From contig NC_017941.2 of the NCBI RefSeq assembly GCF_000306765.2, positions 62,001-126,000 on the forward strand: a DNA stretch of 64,000 bases, given 5' to 3'. Shown piece by piece: positions 17,654 through 25,657 of this stretch. The position numbers were made by a program, and so were the translations under genes. Position 1 is the first letter of the stretch. Each line of letters opens with the position of its first letter. This stretch comes from Haloferax mediterranei ATCC 33500. GTDB lineage: Archaea > Halobacteriota > Halobacteria > Halobacteriales > Haloferacaceae. The notes under the pieces are model-generated. The model was not told the origin of the DNA, did not search any database, and was given only the letters and a program-made list of their open reading frames with translations.

Positions 17654-18061
17654 AATCTCACCACCTGCTTACAGACGTATGGCAATCATCTGGTTCACGG
17701 AGTGAATCACCCCAGAAACGCCACCCGTACACTTTCGACACATCCGATACCGAGGCAGCAAGTCGATCGACGGTCGTGCTCTCTGAGTTGTTCAGTAGAG
17801 CTGTAACGAAGGTGAATAGTGAAGTCATACACGGAACGATATCGTGAACGAATAAATAATTGCCGTCTTTTCAAACGAATCCGTAGAATACCCACTATTA
17901 CATTTTCTAATCGTTTATCTGGGTTATTGGCGTGTCTACTGCTGATTTACGCGTGGTTCAATGATACAGGCTCTGTCGGTTTTTGCAGAGCAGTCAGAGA
18001 ATCAAACGGATGACTCATAGTAACTTAAAAACACTTGTGGTTCCAATATAATGGCATAAAT
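17654..18061. promoter_or_regulatory. Divergent control region of the potassium/stress operon and its Lrp-type neighbour
   Basis: About 410 bases without a convincing gene, strongly AT-rich (22 of 60 G+C in 17821-17880). The region must hold the promoters of the minus-strand operon and of the plus-strand regulator. A TATA-like TAACTTAAAA lies at 18021-18030. A stem-loop (GCTCTG at 17970-17975 with CAGAGC at 17986-17991) is present. No clear operator was identified. Confidence 0.5.
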
Positions 18062-18805
18062 ATGTCACTTCAGATCGATACAGTCGACGAACAGATCCTG
18101 TATTATCTGTCGCAGGAGGCCCGGCACACATCTGCGCCCGATATCGCTGAGCAGGTCGATGTCTCAGCACCGACCGTGCGGAATCGGATTCGACGACTTG
18201 AGGAAGCGGGGGTAATCCAGGGCTACCATGCTGATGTCAATTATCAGAAAGTAGGCGGACGGCTCACAAACCAGTACGTCTGTACTACTGGGAACCGAGA
18301 CCGAGAGGAGATGGCCCAGCGCGTTCTCGATGTTCCGGGCGTGATTAACGTCCGGGAAATCATGTCCGGCAAAGGCGACCTTCGGATTACGGTCGTCGGG
18401 ACGGACACCGATGATCTCACGCGAATCGCACAGGGAATCACATCACTCGGCATCGAAATCAACGACGAGGATTTGGTCCATCGGGAATATTTCCGCCCCT
18501 ATGCCCCATTCGGTCCCCGAGATGAAAAACTGGCTTCCCCAGTCGCAGGCGTCGCGGGTCTGGCCGGGGACGCTGATGTCGTTGAAGTCATTGTCAGAGA
18601 ACAGGCCCCTATCGCGGGGAAAACGCTCCAAGAAGCGAACGAGGAGGGCCTCATTCCCTCCGGTGTGCTGGTCGTCCGAATCAACCGTGACGAGGGAAGC
18701 ATTACGCCGACTGGAGAGACGCTGATCAAGGAGAGCGATTTCGTCACGATTCATTCGCGGTCGGGTGTCACTGAAGTGACGCTCGAAGCGTTTACCGGGA
18801 AGTGA
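18062..18805 (+). CDS. Lrp/AsnC-type regulator with C-terminal TrkA-C (RCK_C) domain
   Basis: This 247-residue protein combines an N-terminal winged helix (DTVDEQILYYLSQEARHTSA ... VSAPTVRNRIRRLEEAGVI), an AsnC-like ligand-binding domain (about 65-140), and a C-terminal RCK_C domain of about 75 residues (VVEVIVREQAPIAGKTLQEA ... GDFVTIHSRSG-like end). RCK_C domains in TrkA and related proteins bind small ligands, in several bacteria cyclic di-AMP. Transcribed divergently from the Trk/APC/Usp operon, it is the obvious candidate to control that operon in response to potassium status or a nucleotide. The ATG at 18062 is chosen over a GTG at 18035 for the best Lrp-like N-terminus. Confidence 0.88.
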   Translation: MSLQIDTVDEQILYYLSQEARHTSAPDIAEQVDVSAPTVRNRIRRLEEAGVIQGYHADVNYQKVGGRLTNQYVCTTGNRDREEMAQRVLDVPGVINVREIMSGKGDLRITVVGTDTDDLTRIAQGITSLGIEINDEDLVHREYFRPYAPFGPRDEKLASPVAGVAGLAGDADVVEVIVREQAPIAGKTLQEANEEGLIPSGVLVVRINRDEGSITPTGETLIKESDFVTIHSRSGVTEVTLEAFTGK

Positions 18806-18869
18806 GTAGAGACTCGAATATTTGGTGGGATAGACGAAGCAGTACAACGAACCCTCAGTTCGTATGTCG

Positions 18870-19094
18870 TCATCCAAACGCCGAATCTATGGTGCCACAA
18901 GTTCGGTTTGTCCGGGTAATGCATGTCTTGCTTTGACACGATTTAGCGCGAATGGGCCACGTCTGCTGATTCTCCACTCGAACAACATCCCACGCACCTT
19001 GCCGGTAGGCACGCGTCAGAACCCTATCTCCGAGACTCTGGAGATAGTCCTCTAACTCCTTTAAGCCAAAAATATCTATTTGAATAGTTACCAC
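18870..19094 (-). pseudogene. Possible gene fragment cut by the IS6 element
   Basis: A 74-codon open frame begins (GTG) two bases from the left end of the IS6 element and ends in TGA. The first half, VTIQIDIFGLKELEDYLQSL, looks like genuine protein; the second half is Arg/Cys/Thr-rich and less convincing. It has no promoter of its own. I read it as the 3' part of a gene whose beginning was removed when the IS inserted. An 8-bp perfect stem-loop (19024-19031 with 19040-19047) lies inside. No family recognised. Confidence 0.3.
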
Positions 19095-19151
19095 AGGTAC
19101 TGTCCAGTTAAGCCAGTTTGAGAAGTGAGCAGATCGTTGAGTTAGTTTGGA

Positions 19152-19995
19152 ATGCTGCTCGCAGACTTGCTCAGCGAGTGCTTTGCGGCGGATTTAGAAG
19201 AAACGTGGGAGCGCGAGCGGACGGCGACGTTGACGAGACGCGAAGCGTCTCGTTCGCACACCAGAAATCTCTGATTTCTGGGGACGTCCCAAACTCACGG
19301 TGCGAGTTTGTGGGCTCGAAAGACACAAGCGTCTTTCGAACGTGACGAGACGCAACGCGTCTCCTTCGCATCTCGCAGAATCTCCGATTCTGCGGACACC
19401 CTCAGGTTGTTCGCCGTCCAACTTCACGCGACCGGCTGTTCATTGAGAGAAACAAAACAAATTCTTCACTCTCTCGGCGTTGAACGCTCTCATCAAGCTG
19501 TTTGGCAATGGGTACATCGACTGGCTGACAGCGGACACAACCCGCTTGAGGCAACGCCGAAGCGGATTGCGGTCGACGAGACCGGTCAAAATCAATGGCG
19601 AGTGGTCTTGGTTGTACGCTGCAATAGACATCGAGACGAAGCTGATTCTTGACGTCGAATTGTTTGGACGACATGGGACTGACCCGGCTGCTGCGTTTCT
19701 CCACCGACTCTCGGAGAAACACGATCTCTCAGATGCTGTATTTCTCGTTGATGGCTACGGATATCAGATTGCCCTCTCTCGATTAGGATTGAGCGGTCGA
19801 CTTGACTACGTCGAGCGAAACCTCATCGAAAAGTGGTTTCACACCCTCAAAATGCGAGTCGACCGCTTCCATAATTCGTGGGTGGGCAGTCACGGAAGCG
19901 TTCGGGAGTGGTTCATACAATTTGCGCAATACTATAACTTTCACCGACCGCATCAAGCGCTCAATGGACGAACTCCGGTTGAGGGGGGTCACTAA
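19152..19995 (+). pseudogene. IS6-family DDE transposase, disrupted
   Basis: The reading frame starts MLLADLLSECFAADLEETWE, runs into the hairpin array with an in-frame TGA at 19272-19274, resumes in the same frame (LHATGCSLRETKQILHSLG, SHQAVWQWVHRLADS, ending VDET), and then loses about two bases near 19583. The rest is in another frame (VKINGEWSWLYAAID ... VDGYGY ... NLIEKWFHTLKMRVDRFHNS) to the stop at 19995. All three DDE residues (VDET, VDGYGY, IEKWF) survive but in different frames. The protein cannot be made, so the copy is dead unless served in trans. Confidence 0.88.
19232..19394. repeat. Array of short perfect hairpins inside the IS6 transposase
   Basis: Several inverted repeats follow each other: ACGAGACGC/GCGTCTCGT (19233-19253), CCAGAAATC/GATTTCTGG (19261-19281), AAACTC/GAGTTT (near 19291-19309), TCGAAAGAC/GTCTTTCGA (19316-19339), GAGACGC/GCGTCTC (19347-19363) and CGCAGAATC/GATTCTGCG (19374-19394). 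Stems are 6-9 bp with loops of 3-7 bases. The first and fifth, and the second and sixth, resemble each other, so the array looks like a diverged tandem repeat of about 112 bp. Confidence 0.9.
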
Positions 19996-20071
19996 CTAGA
20001 CAGTGCCGCACCACCAATTGGTACTCCAGTAGTATAATAACACTTAGCCACTACTCGATTAACCATAAATA

Positions 20072-20839
20072 ATGGGGATCAATGGTCCAGCCTATAGCGT
20101 CATCTATCCTAGTGACCTAGATGCCGAGACCGAGATCGAAGTCGCTTGGACCGTCGTGCAGAGGATACTCCCAACGGCAGACAGCGCAGTCTTGCAGCTC
20201 GATCTTGATGTCCTTCCGGACGAGGATAGGGACTTCGTTACGAGCGTCCGAAATGGGGCCCGCTCTATTGAGGACGGACTATACTACCTCGCTCCGGACG
20301 ATCCGGAGCTACTCCATCGGATAGTTACCTTCGGTTCACCGTATCGAAACGTCGTCCTCGAGTGGCTGGAACTCCGCTGTGACGATGAGTGTTTACTCAA
20401 CTACGTCCCCGATCACGGAATACTCGAAATCGATGTAACGGCCGTGGAGGGCTTGGAGGAGATCAACAACGAGCTCGAACGTAGTGGTGCTGCGGTGGTC
20501 TCGGAACAGTCGGTCCCCGCATGGCAGGAGAACGGCGCTCAGGTCTCAATCGAACCGCCGTCGGTGTGCGTCGGACGCGATGCGGTGTCCAGCCGAACCT
20601 GTTTCTCGCTGGCCGATGTCGATAGCGTTGCGGTCGATCACAATCCCCGAACGATTGAACTGTCGTGGGAGAACAAAGGTGGGTCGCTGCCGCAGCGTGC
20701 TATCGGCGCTGTATTCGAGCGGTTAGGCGACGACCGTCCGGGACAGGTCACGTTTGCGTCTGAAACGGAGTGGCAAGCAGCGGTCTCGTTGTTCGAATCG
20801 CTCCCAGATGTCACTGTAAATCGGCATTCCGTCGAGTAA
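20072..20839 (+). CDS. Hypothetical protein (255 aa)
   Basis: I do not recognise this protein. It is acidic and soluble with no signal peptide or membrane segment. The first half resembles a sensor-like alpha/beta fold (ILPTADSAVLQLDLDVLPDE). The second half contains a short Cys pair (CVGRDAVSSRTCFS) and ends VTFASETEWQAAVSLFESLP. An AT-rich stretch with GTATAATAACAC at about 20031-20042 is a possible promoter. It lies alone between the dead IS6 element and a hairpin-rich region and is likely part of the accessory island. Confidence 0.6.
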   Translation: MGINGPAYSVIYPSDLDAETEIEVAWTVVQRILPTADSAVLQLDLDVLPDEDRDFVTSVRNGARSIEDGLYYLAPDDPELLHRIVTFGSPYRNVVLEWLELRCDDECLLNYVPDHGILEIDVTAVEGLEEINNELERSGAAVVSEQSVPAWQENGAQVSIEPPSVCVGRDAVSSRTCFSLADVDSVAVDHNPRTIELSWENKGGSLPQRAIGAVFERLGDDRPGQVTFASETEWQAAVSLFESLPDVTVNRHSVE

Positions 20840-21276
20840 CCACCCGGCGACTCACCGATGACCTGGTGAGTTGGCTTGGACCGAGACATCTGGTCTCCTT
20901 GGTTGTGACCGCCGGGGACATTCGTCCGTCAGGACGGCTGAGGGGACGGCTCACCCGTCGCTCGTCTGCGGTGAGCCGCAGGGCTTGCGTTCTGGGCGCA
21001 ACTTCGAGTGTTTCCAAGGACATCTCTCTCGGCTGACTGGGGCTTGCTGTATAGGACTCAACAGACACTCCTCAGATGCGTCTACATCCCCCGAGATTGG
21101 TTGTAGCCGCGTCCCGAAAACGTGGTGATGCCACGTCCCTTATATTTTATATAGCGAAATTCAATTCATTATTTATGCCCGTGGCGTTCTGACTGTTCCC
21201 TCAACTGTTTGCCCCGGATTTGAACAGCGGGCGAGAGCCATTCGATTTTATCGGGTTGCGTGCCCAATGTTCACAC
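20840..21276. other. Hairpin-rich non-coding region
   Basis: No gene is supported in these 437 bases. Several stem-loops occur in its first part: ACTCACC/GGTGAGT, GAGAC/GTCTC, CGTCC/GGACG and GGCTCACC/GGTGAGCC, all between about 20849 and 20970. The last part (21135-21180) is AT-rich (TATATTTTATATAG). A TATA-like GATTTTATCG at 21244-21253 serves the next gene. The structured part may be a decayed mobile-element end or an RNA; nothing decides between them. Confidence 0.5.
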
Positions 21277-21564
21277 ATGGCTGAGAGCACACAGCCGACG
21301 GTGGGAATGACGGTGTACGCCGAAGATGGAACAGAACTCGGCAGTGTCCGGGGGTTCAACGAGGACGGGTTCTTCGTCACGACCCGCGAGGGGATTGCCG
21401 AGATGTCCATCGAGCACGAACGCGCCGGTCACGAGTTCGGGGAGGCCGAGTTAATGTGGCGATGCAGTGACTGCGGTGAGATGGGTGACATCGATGAACT
21501 TCCGGATTCGTGTCCGAACTGCGGCACGGAGCGCGAGGCGCTCTACTACTGGATTGAAGACTGA
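21277..21564 (+). CDS. Rubredoxin-like zinc-ribbon protein, DUF7130-like (95 aa)
   Basis: The N-terminal half is a PRC-barrel-like segment (VGMTVYAEDGTELGSVRGFN). The C-terminal half holds CSDCG and CPNCG at about residues 66 and 83, a rubredoxin-type metal site. The ATG at 21277 is 24-33 bases after a TATA-like box, giving a leaderless start; an upstream in-frame ATG at 21220 is thereby rejected. The likely role is metal or redox binding; the partner is unknown. It marks the return to the high-GC core chromosome after the island. Confidence 0.8.
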   Translation: MAESTQPTVGMTVYAEDGTELGSVRGFNEDGFFVTTREGIAEMSIEHERAGHEFGEAELMWRCSDCGEMGDIDELPDSCPNCGTEREALYYWIED

Positions 21565-21656
21565 CCAACCGCGGTGCTGACCACAGTCTCATCCGACACG
21601 GACCGCCGCAACCACGAGACTCCCCGATTTTTGTCGCCTCACGAGTACAGGTAGCT

Positions 21657-22553
21657 ATGCGAATCCTCGTCTTCGGCGCGGGCAGTCTCGGCACCCTCGT
21701 CGGCGGGCTTCTGGCGTCCGTTCACGACGTGACGCTCGTCGCCCGCGACCGACACGCCACACGAGTCTCGAAGACCGGTCTCGACATCGTCGGTGCCGAG
21801 TCCGCACACGCCTCACCGGCCGCCACGACAGCCGAAACGGGCCACGACGCCGACCTCGCGATTGTCACTGTCAAATCGTTCGACACAGCGGCGGCGGCCG
21901 AGGCACTCGCCGATTGCGACGCCGATGCCATCCTCTCACTCCAAAACGGTCTCACCGAAGAGATGCTCGCCTCCCGACTCGAAGCTCCCGTCCTCGCCGG
22001 GACAGCGACCTACGGTGCTCGACTCGTCGCCCCCGGGCGAGTGGAGTGTACTGGCGTCGGCCGCGTCGTCTTAGGTGCTCTCGACGGCGGAACTTCTCCC
22101 CTCGCAGAGCGGGTCGGGAAAGCGTTCCGCGATGCGAACATCAATACGCTCGTCGCCGCGGATATGCCCCGCCGCCGCTGGGAGAAACTCGCGGTGAACG
22201 CCGGCATCAACGCTGTTACCGCGCTCTCGCGGGTCGAAAACGGCTGCCTTGCGGCCAACGAGGCGAGCGAGCTTACCCACCGGGCCGCCCGCGAGACCGC
22301 CCGAGTCGCCCGATTAGAGGGCGTTCGGCTCCCGAACCGCGTCGCTCGTGCGGCGATTGACCGGGTCATCGAAAAGACAGCCGCAAACCGTTCTTCGATG
22401 CTGCAGGACGTGGAATCGGGCAAACGAACCGAAGTCGATGCCATCAACGGTGCGGTGGTCGATATCGCCGCCGAACACGATTTCGAGGTTCCGACGAACC
22501 GGACGCTCGCGGCGCTCTTGCGGGCGTGGGAGCGCGGAGAAGGGCTTCGGTAG
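21657..22553 (+). CDS. panE: 2-dehydropantoate 2-reductase family protein (PanE/ApbA)
   Basis: Ketopantoate reductases make pantoate with NADPH in coenzyme A synthesis. This 298-residue protein has the N-terminal GAGSLGTLVGG nucleotide-binding loop. The catalytic Lys lies in RRWEKLAVNAGINAVTAL near residue 178, and a second conserved motif SSMLQDVESGKRTEVDAING is at about 241-260. Length is normal. It is alone on the plus strand, convergent with the sulfatase gene 21 bases away. The fit to the family is good; specificity for ketopantoate over related 2-oxoacids is inferred. Confidence 0.88.
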   Translation: MRILVFGAGSLGTLVGGLLASVHDVTLVARDRHATRVSKTGLDIVGAESAHASPAATTAETGHDADLAIVTVKSFDTAAAAEALADCDADAILSLQNGLTEEMLASRLEAPVLAGTATYGARLVAPGRVECTGVGRVVLGALDGGTSPLAERVGKAFRDANINTLVAADMPRRRWEKLAVNAGINAVTALSRVENGCLAANEASELTHRAARETARVARLEGVRLPNRVARAAIDRVIEKTAANRSSMLQDVESGKRTEVDAINGAVVDIAAEHDFEVPTNRTLAALLRAWERGEGLR

Positions 22554-22574
22554 GACGGAAACGCAGACAGGCCG

Positions 22575-24113
22575 CTATTCGAGATATCCGAGGTCGCGGA
22601 GTCGCTCTTGTGCTTCGTCGTCCATCTGGTCGACCGAGCCGTCCGAAACGTCGGTGTCGAGCGCGTCGGTCCACGCGCCGCCGATGGCGTCTTCGAATTC
22701 ACTGAGTGCGCGCTCCGTCTCGGCGATGGCTTCGTCGTCCGACGTGGCGAGGTTCTCTGTCTCTTCTGGGTCCGTGTCGATGCGGTACGCTTCGTCTGGA
22801 ATCCGGTCGATTCGGGTGTACTTGGCATCGACTCGCCGGGCCGAGCGCATCCGGGAGTAGAACCGCGAATCCTCCGGGAGGACGATGCCTGCGCCCGATG
22901 CCTTCTCCTCTAATTGTTTGAGTTCGACAACGGGACGAGAGTACTCGACGAAGGCGTATTCGCCGTCTCGTCGCTGTCCGGGGTCGTCGTTCGTCGCCTT
23001 GGCGAAGTCGCGGTAGTCCGCGGACAGAAGCGACCGCGTGCGGTCGAGACCGACCACGTTGTCGCCGGGGCTGGCGGGTTCGCCACCCTCCACACCGAGC
23101 GAGTCGAGGACCGTGTGGTAGAGGTCGACCAGTTCGACCTGTTCTTCGTGTCGCCCCGTGCCGAGTGTGGGGTGTTTGACGATGAGCGGGACGTTGATGA
23201 GCGGGTCGTACAGACAGAACTCGTGGCCGTACAGGCCGTGTTCGCCGTGGAGTTCGCCGTGGTCGGCACAGACGACGACCATGGTGTCGTCCCACTGGTC
23301 GGTCTCTTTCAGGTAGTCGAACAACCGCGTGAGTTGGTCGTCGATATGGGCGATTTCGGCGTCGTAGAGGCCGCGGATGGCTTCCCACTCGTCGGACTCT
23401 ATCTCGTAGGCACCGGCGTTGTACTCTTTTGAGTTCTGGCACACTTCGGTCGAGTCGACACCCGATGCGAACTCCGCTTTGTACTCCTCCGGTGGGTGGT
23501 ACGGGAGGTGTGCGTCCATGAGGTTGATGAACGCGAAGAACTCCTCGGAGTCGTCGATGAAGTCGATAGTTTCGTCGATGACAGTGGGCGTTTTCGAGTC
23601 CGCCCCGTCGCCGCCGGCGAGATACTCGTGGGCGGTGTTGCCGAGGCTGACGAGTTTGTCGGCGAGCGCCCGGAGTGTGTCGCTGTCGTTCATGGTCTTC
23701 CAGGCCTTCGCCAGCGGGCCGGAGAGGAAGTCCCCCGGCATGACCTCGAAGAAGTTATCCTGTTGCTCGAATCCGTCAGTCAGGTGCGTATAGGGCGTAA
23801 TCCACGCGTTCGAGGAGTAACACGCTGTGTCGTAGCCGGCCGCCGAGAGCGTCTCGGCGAGCGTGGTGACGCCTTCGAGGTAGGGGTTTTCTTGGTCAGC
23901 ACCGTGCTGACTCGGGTACATCCCAGTAAAAAGCGAGGCGTGAACCGGGAGGGTCCACGGTGCGGGTGCAACGGCCTGTTCGAACACGGTCGCCTCTTCG
24001 GCGAACCGTTCGAGGCCCGGCGTCGTCGGGCGGTCGTAGCCGTACGGGGTGAGATGGTCCTTTCGGACCGTGTCCATGACGACGAAGAGGACGTTCTCGG
24101 GCGACTCGGTCAT
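22575..24113 (-). CDS. Sulfatase-fold hydrolase (alkaline phosphatase superfamily)
   Basis: The protein has 512 residues. Metal-binding motifs are present: FVVMDTVRKDHL at the N-terminus and VVCADHGELHGEHG in the middle. At the position of the sulfatase CxPxR signature it has TLPVH (Thr54 to His58), so the Cys/Ser that becomes formylglycine is replaced by Thr and the Arg by His. Thr is the nucleophile in phosphodiesterase members of this superfamily. It is therefore more likely a phospho- or sulfo-ester hydrolase or transferase acting on glycans or lipids than a classical sulfatase. There is no signal peptide. Confidence 0.85.
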   Translation of the reverse strand: MTESPENVLFVVMDTVRKDHLTPYGYDRPTTPGLERFAEEATVFEQAVAPAPWTLPVHASLFTGMYPSQHGADQENPYLEGVTTLAETLSAAGYDTACYSSNAWITPYTHLTDGFEQQDNFFEVMPGDFLSGPLAKAWKTMNDSDTLRALADKLVSLGNTAHEYLAGGDGADSKTPTVIDETIDFIDDSEEFFAFINLMDAHLPYHPPEEYKAEFASGVDSTEVCQNSKEYNAGAYEIESDEWEAIRGLYDAEIAHIDDQLTRLFDYLKETDQWDDTMVVVCADHGELHGEHGLYGHEFCLYDPLINVPLIVKHPTLGTGRHEEQVELVDLYHTVLDSLGVEGGEPASPGDNVVGLDRTRSLLSADYRDFAKATNDDPGQRRDGEYAFVEYSRPVVELKQLEEKASGAGIVLPEDSRFYSRMRSARRVDAKYTRIDRIPDEAYRIDTDPEETENLATSDDEAIAETERALSEFEDAIGGAWTDALDTDVSDGSVDQMDDEAQERLRDLGYLE

Positions 24114-24191
24114 ACCCGTGGGTGTGCAGTAGTCGCCGATAAAAGTCCTGTTCTCGGATGCGTGCCGAGAGAAAAATCCCGAAAAGACGCC

Positions 24192-24566
24192 CTAGAACGG
24201 GGCCTGCGGACCTTGGTCGTCTTCGATGTCGGTCGTGTCGTCGCTGGTGTCGCCGGGGAACGACGGACTGGTGCCGCCACGACTCTCGCCGCCCATGTCT
24301 CCGTCCATGCCGGTGTCGGCGTGGACTTCGTTGATTTCGGGGATTTCCTTGACCATGCGGGTCTTGATAGCCTGAATCGTCATCGGCGAGATACCGCACC
24401 CGGAGCAAGCGCCACCGAGGAGAACCGTCACTTCGCCGGTCTCGCGGTCCAGGTCGCGGATGGCCGCGCTGCCACCGTGCATCTGGATCTGCGGGAAGTT
24501 CCGACGGAGGAAGTTCACAACACGCTCTTTGAGGTCGTCCTCGCCGTCCTGCGTCTCCGTGCTCAT
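24192..24566 (-). CDS. NifU C-terminal domain protein (Nfu-like Fe-S carrier)
   Basis: The 124-residue protein has a NifU-like domain in its first 85 residues with the Fe-S binding CSGCGIS motif (CxxC) in GGACSGCGISPMTIQAIK. Such proteins carry Fe-S clusters to target enzymes. An unusual Gly/Asp/Ser-rich tail of about 35 residues follows, ending DDQGPQAPF. The start is the ATG at 24566; the open frame runs further upstream but without family similarity. It follows a DUF5783-like gene on the same strand after 44 bases. Confidence 0.88.
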   Translation of the reverse strand: MSTETQDGEDDLKERVVNFLRRNFPQIQMHGGSAAIRDLDRETGEVTVLLGGACSGCGISPMTIQAIKTRMVKEIPEINEVHADTGMDGDMGGESRGGTSPSFPGDTSDDTTDIEDDQGPQAPF

Positions 24567-24610
24567 GGACGCGGCTTCGGGGTGAACGTGCTTAGGCCTT
24601 TGGTTCGGGG

Positions 24611-24928
24611 TTACGATTCGACGCCGAAGACCCGATGCAGTTCGCCCTCTATCTCGTCGAGATACCGTTCGAGAACGGATTCGAGCTCGTCGTCGTCGAT
24701 TTCGACGGCCGTAAGTCGTTCCGACGGATTCTCGGGGAGTTCGACGGTGAAGTCGCCGTCTTCGTAGAACGGCTCGGACTCGTTCAGAATCTGCTGGTCG
24801 ATACCGTGGATGAGCGTCGAGTCGAACTCGTCGTTCATCGTCTCGAAGGCGTTCTTGTACGCGCGCTGGAGTTCGGGGAAGTAGTTGGCGTACTTGTCCT
24901 CGAACTTCTCCGGGTCGAAATCGGCCAT
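24611..24928 (-). CDS. DUF5783-like haloarchaeal protein (105 aa)
   Basis: This is a small, very acidic, mostly helical protein (MADFDPEKFEDKYANYFPEL ... LERYLDEIEGELHRVFG). I recognise it as a conserved haloarchaeal family of unknown function, from memory DUF5783. There are no cysteines or membrane segments. It precedes the Nfu-like gene and may be cotranscribed with it, which hints at an Fe-S or housekeeping role without proving it. Confidence 0.78.
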   Translation of the reverse strand: MADFDPEKFEDKYANYFPELQRAYKNAFETMNDEFDSTLIHGIDQQILNESEPFYEDGDFTVELPENPSERLTAVEIDDDELESVLERYLDEIEGELHRVFGVES

Positions 24929-25180
24929 ACTCGGTGATTTCCCGTTGCCAGCAAAAAATCGGACGATTGGCCGGCGAGCCCTCCGCTCTCGGAGACCGCG
25001 TCTGATTGCGTCTTCTCTCGCCCGAGCCGATACTTATACTCTCGTTCCCACATATTATATGGTTTGTTAACTGAATGTGGTAATGCAATGGAATTAAAAT
25101 CCAAAAGAAAGTACAAAATAAAATACAAACTAGGTTACAAAACGCAAACCCGTCCAATGTGTGAGGTGAGGTGATTCGCC

Positions 25181-25657
25181 GTGTCTCGTCAGTCTCCAAC
25201 TGAGACGGCCGCGCAGTGGGGTCCTGTACTCCTTCGGCTCGCATTGGCTATACCCATGATTGTCTCTGGCGCTGGCAAAGTCCTCGCAGTCGGGCCAAAA
25301 TCAATGGGAATCTCGAGTTTCGCGGGGTTCTTGGCGAGCCTCGGTGTTCCACTCCCCGCCGTTGCGGCGTGGGGTGTCGGTCTCGTCGAACTCGTCGGTG
25401 GATTCCTGTTGTTGGTTGGGTTGTTCGTTCGTATCACGGGTTCGTTGATTGCCATCATCATGTTCGTTGCGATGGTGGCAGTCCATCTCCCGAACGGATA
25501 TCCCTCCTCTAGCGGCGGCATCGAATACACGCTCACGCTGGTCCTGCTCGCGCTCGCAGTCGTGTTGAGCGGACCGGGAGCGCTCTCACTCGAGCGCGCT
25601 CTCTTCGACGAAGAAGTACTCACATCTGGTACTGGGCGGTCGATGCGGGCGGACTGA
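25181..25657 (+). CDS. DoxX family membrane protein
   Basis: The 158-residue protein has four hydrophobic segments and the family motifs LLRLALAIPMIVSGAGKV at the start, GVGLVELVGGFLLLVGL in the middle, and the VHLPNGYP loop. DoxX members are linked to thiosulfate:quinone oxidation or to redox stress, but most stand-alone members are uncharacterised. The GTG start at 25181 follows a GGTGAGGTGAT tract that can act as Shine-Dalgarno, so the message probably has a leader. The upstream 100 bases are strikingly A-rich. Confidence 0.87.
   Translation: MSRQSPTETAAQWGPVLLRLALAIPMIVSGAGKVLAVGPKSMGISSFAGFLASLGVPLPAVAAWGVGLVELVGGFLLLVGLFVRITGSLIAIIMFVAMVAVHLPNGYPSSSGGIEYTLTLVLLALAVVLSGPGALSLERALFDEEVLTSGTGRSMRAD

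Larger units (their letters stand above)
19096..20007 (+). mobile_element. IS6-family insertion sequence, inactive
   Basis: The left end GGTACTGTCCAGTTAA (19096-19111) pairs with the right end, which reads GGCACTGTCTAGTTAG on the opposite strand (19992-20007): 13 of 16 positions match. The transposase inside is recognisably of the haloarchaeal IS6 type. The element is about 912 bp, some 170-190 bp longer than usual because of an internal hairpin array. I see no clear 8-bp target duplication, so flanking rearrangement is likely. Confidence 0.85.

Noticed and set aside
17819..18013. 64-codon plus-strand frame in the divergent control region
   Set aside because: It has a basic N-terminus and a short hydrophobic stretch but lies in AT-rich promoter DNA, has no initiation signal and no recognisable family.
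20840..21130. Possible remnant of an IS200/IS605-type TnpB gene
   Set aside because: Frames on both strands were read and no TnpB motif (RuvC residues, zinc finger) appears; kept only as a hairpin-rich region.
23496..24767. 423-codon plus-strand frame opposite the sulfatase and Nfu genes
   Set aside because: It runs antisense over two recognisable genes and has no domain of its own.
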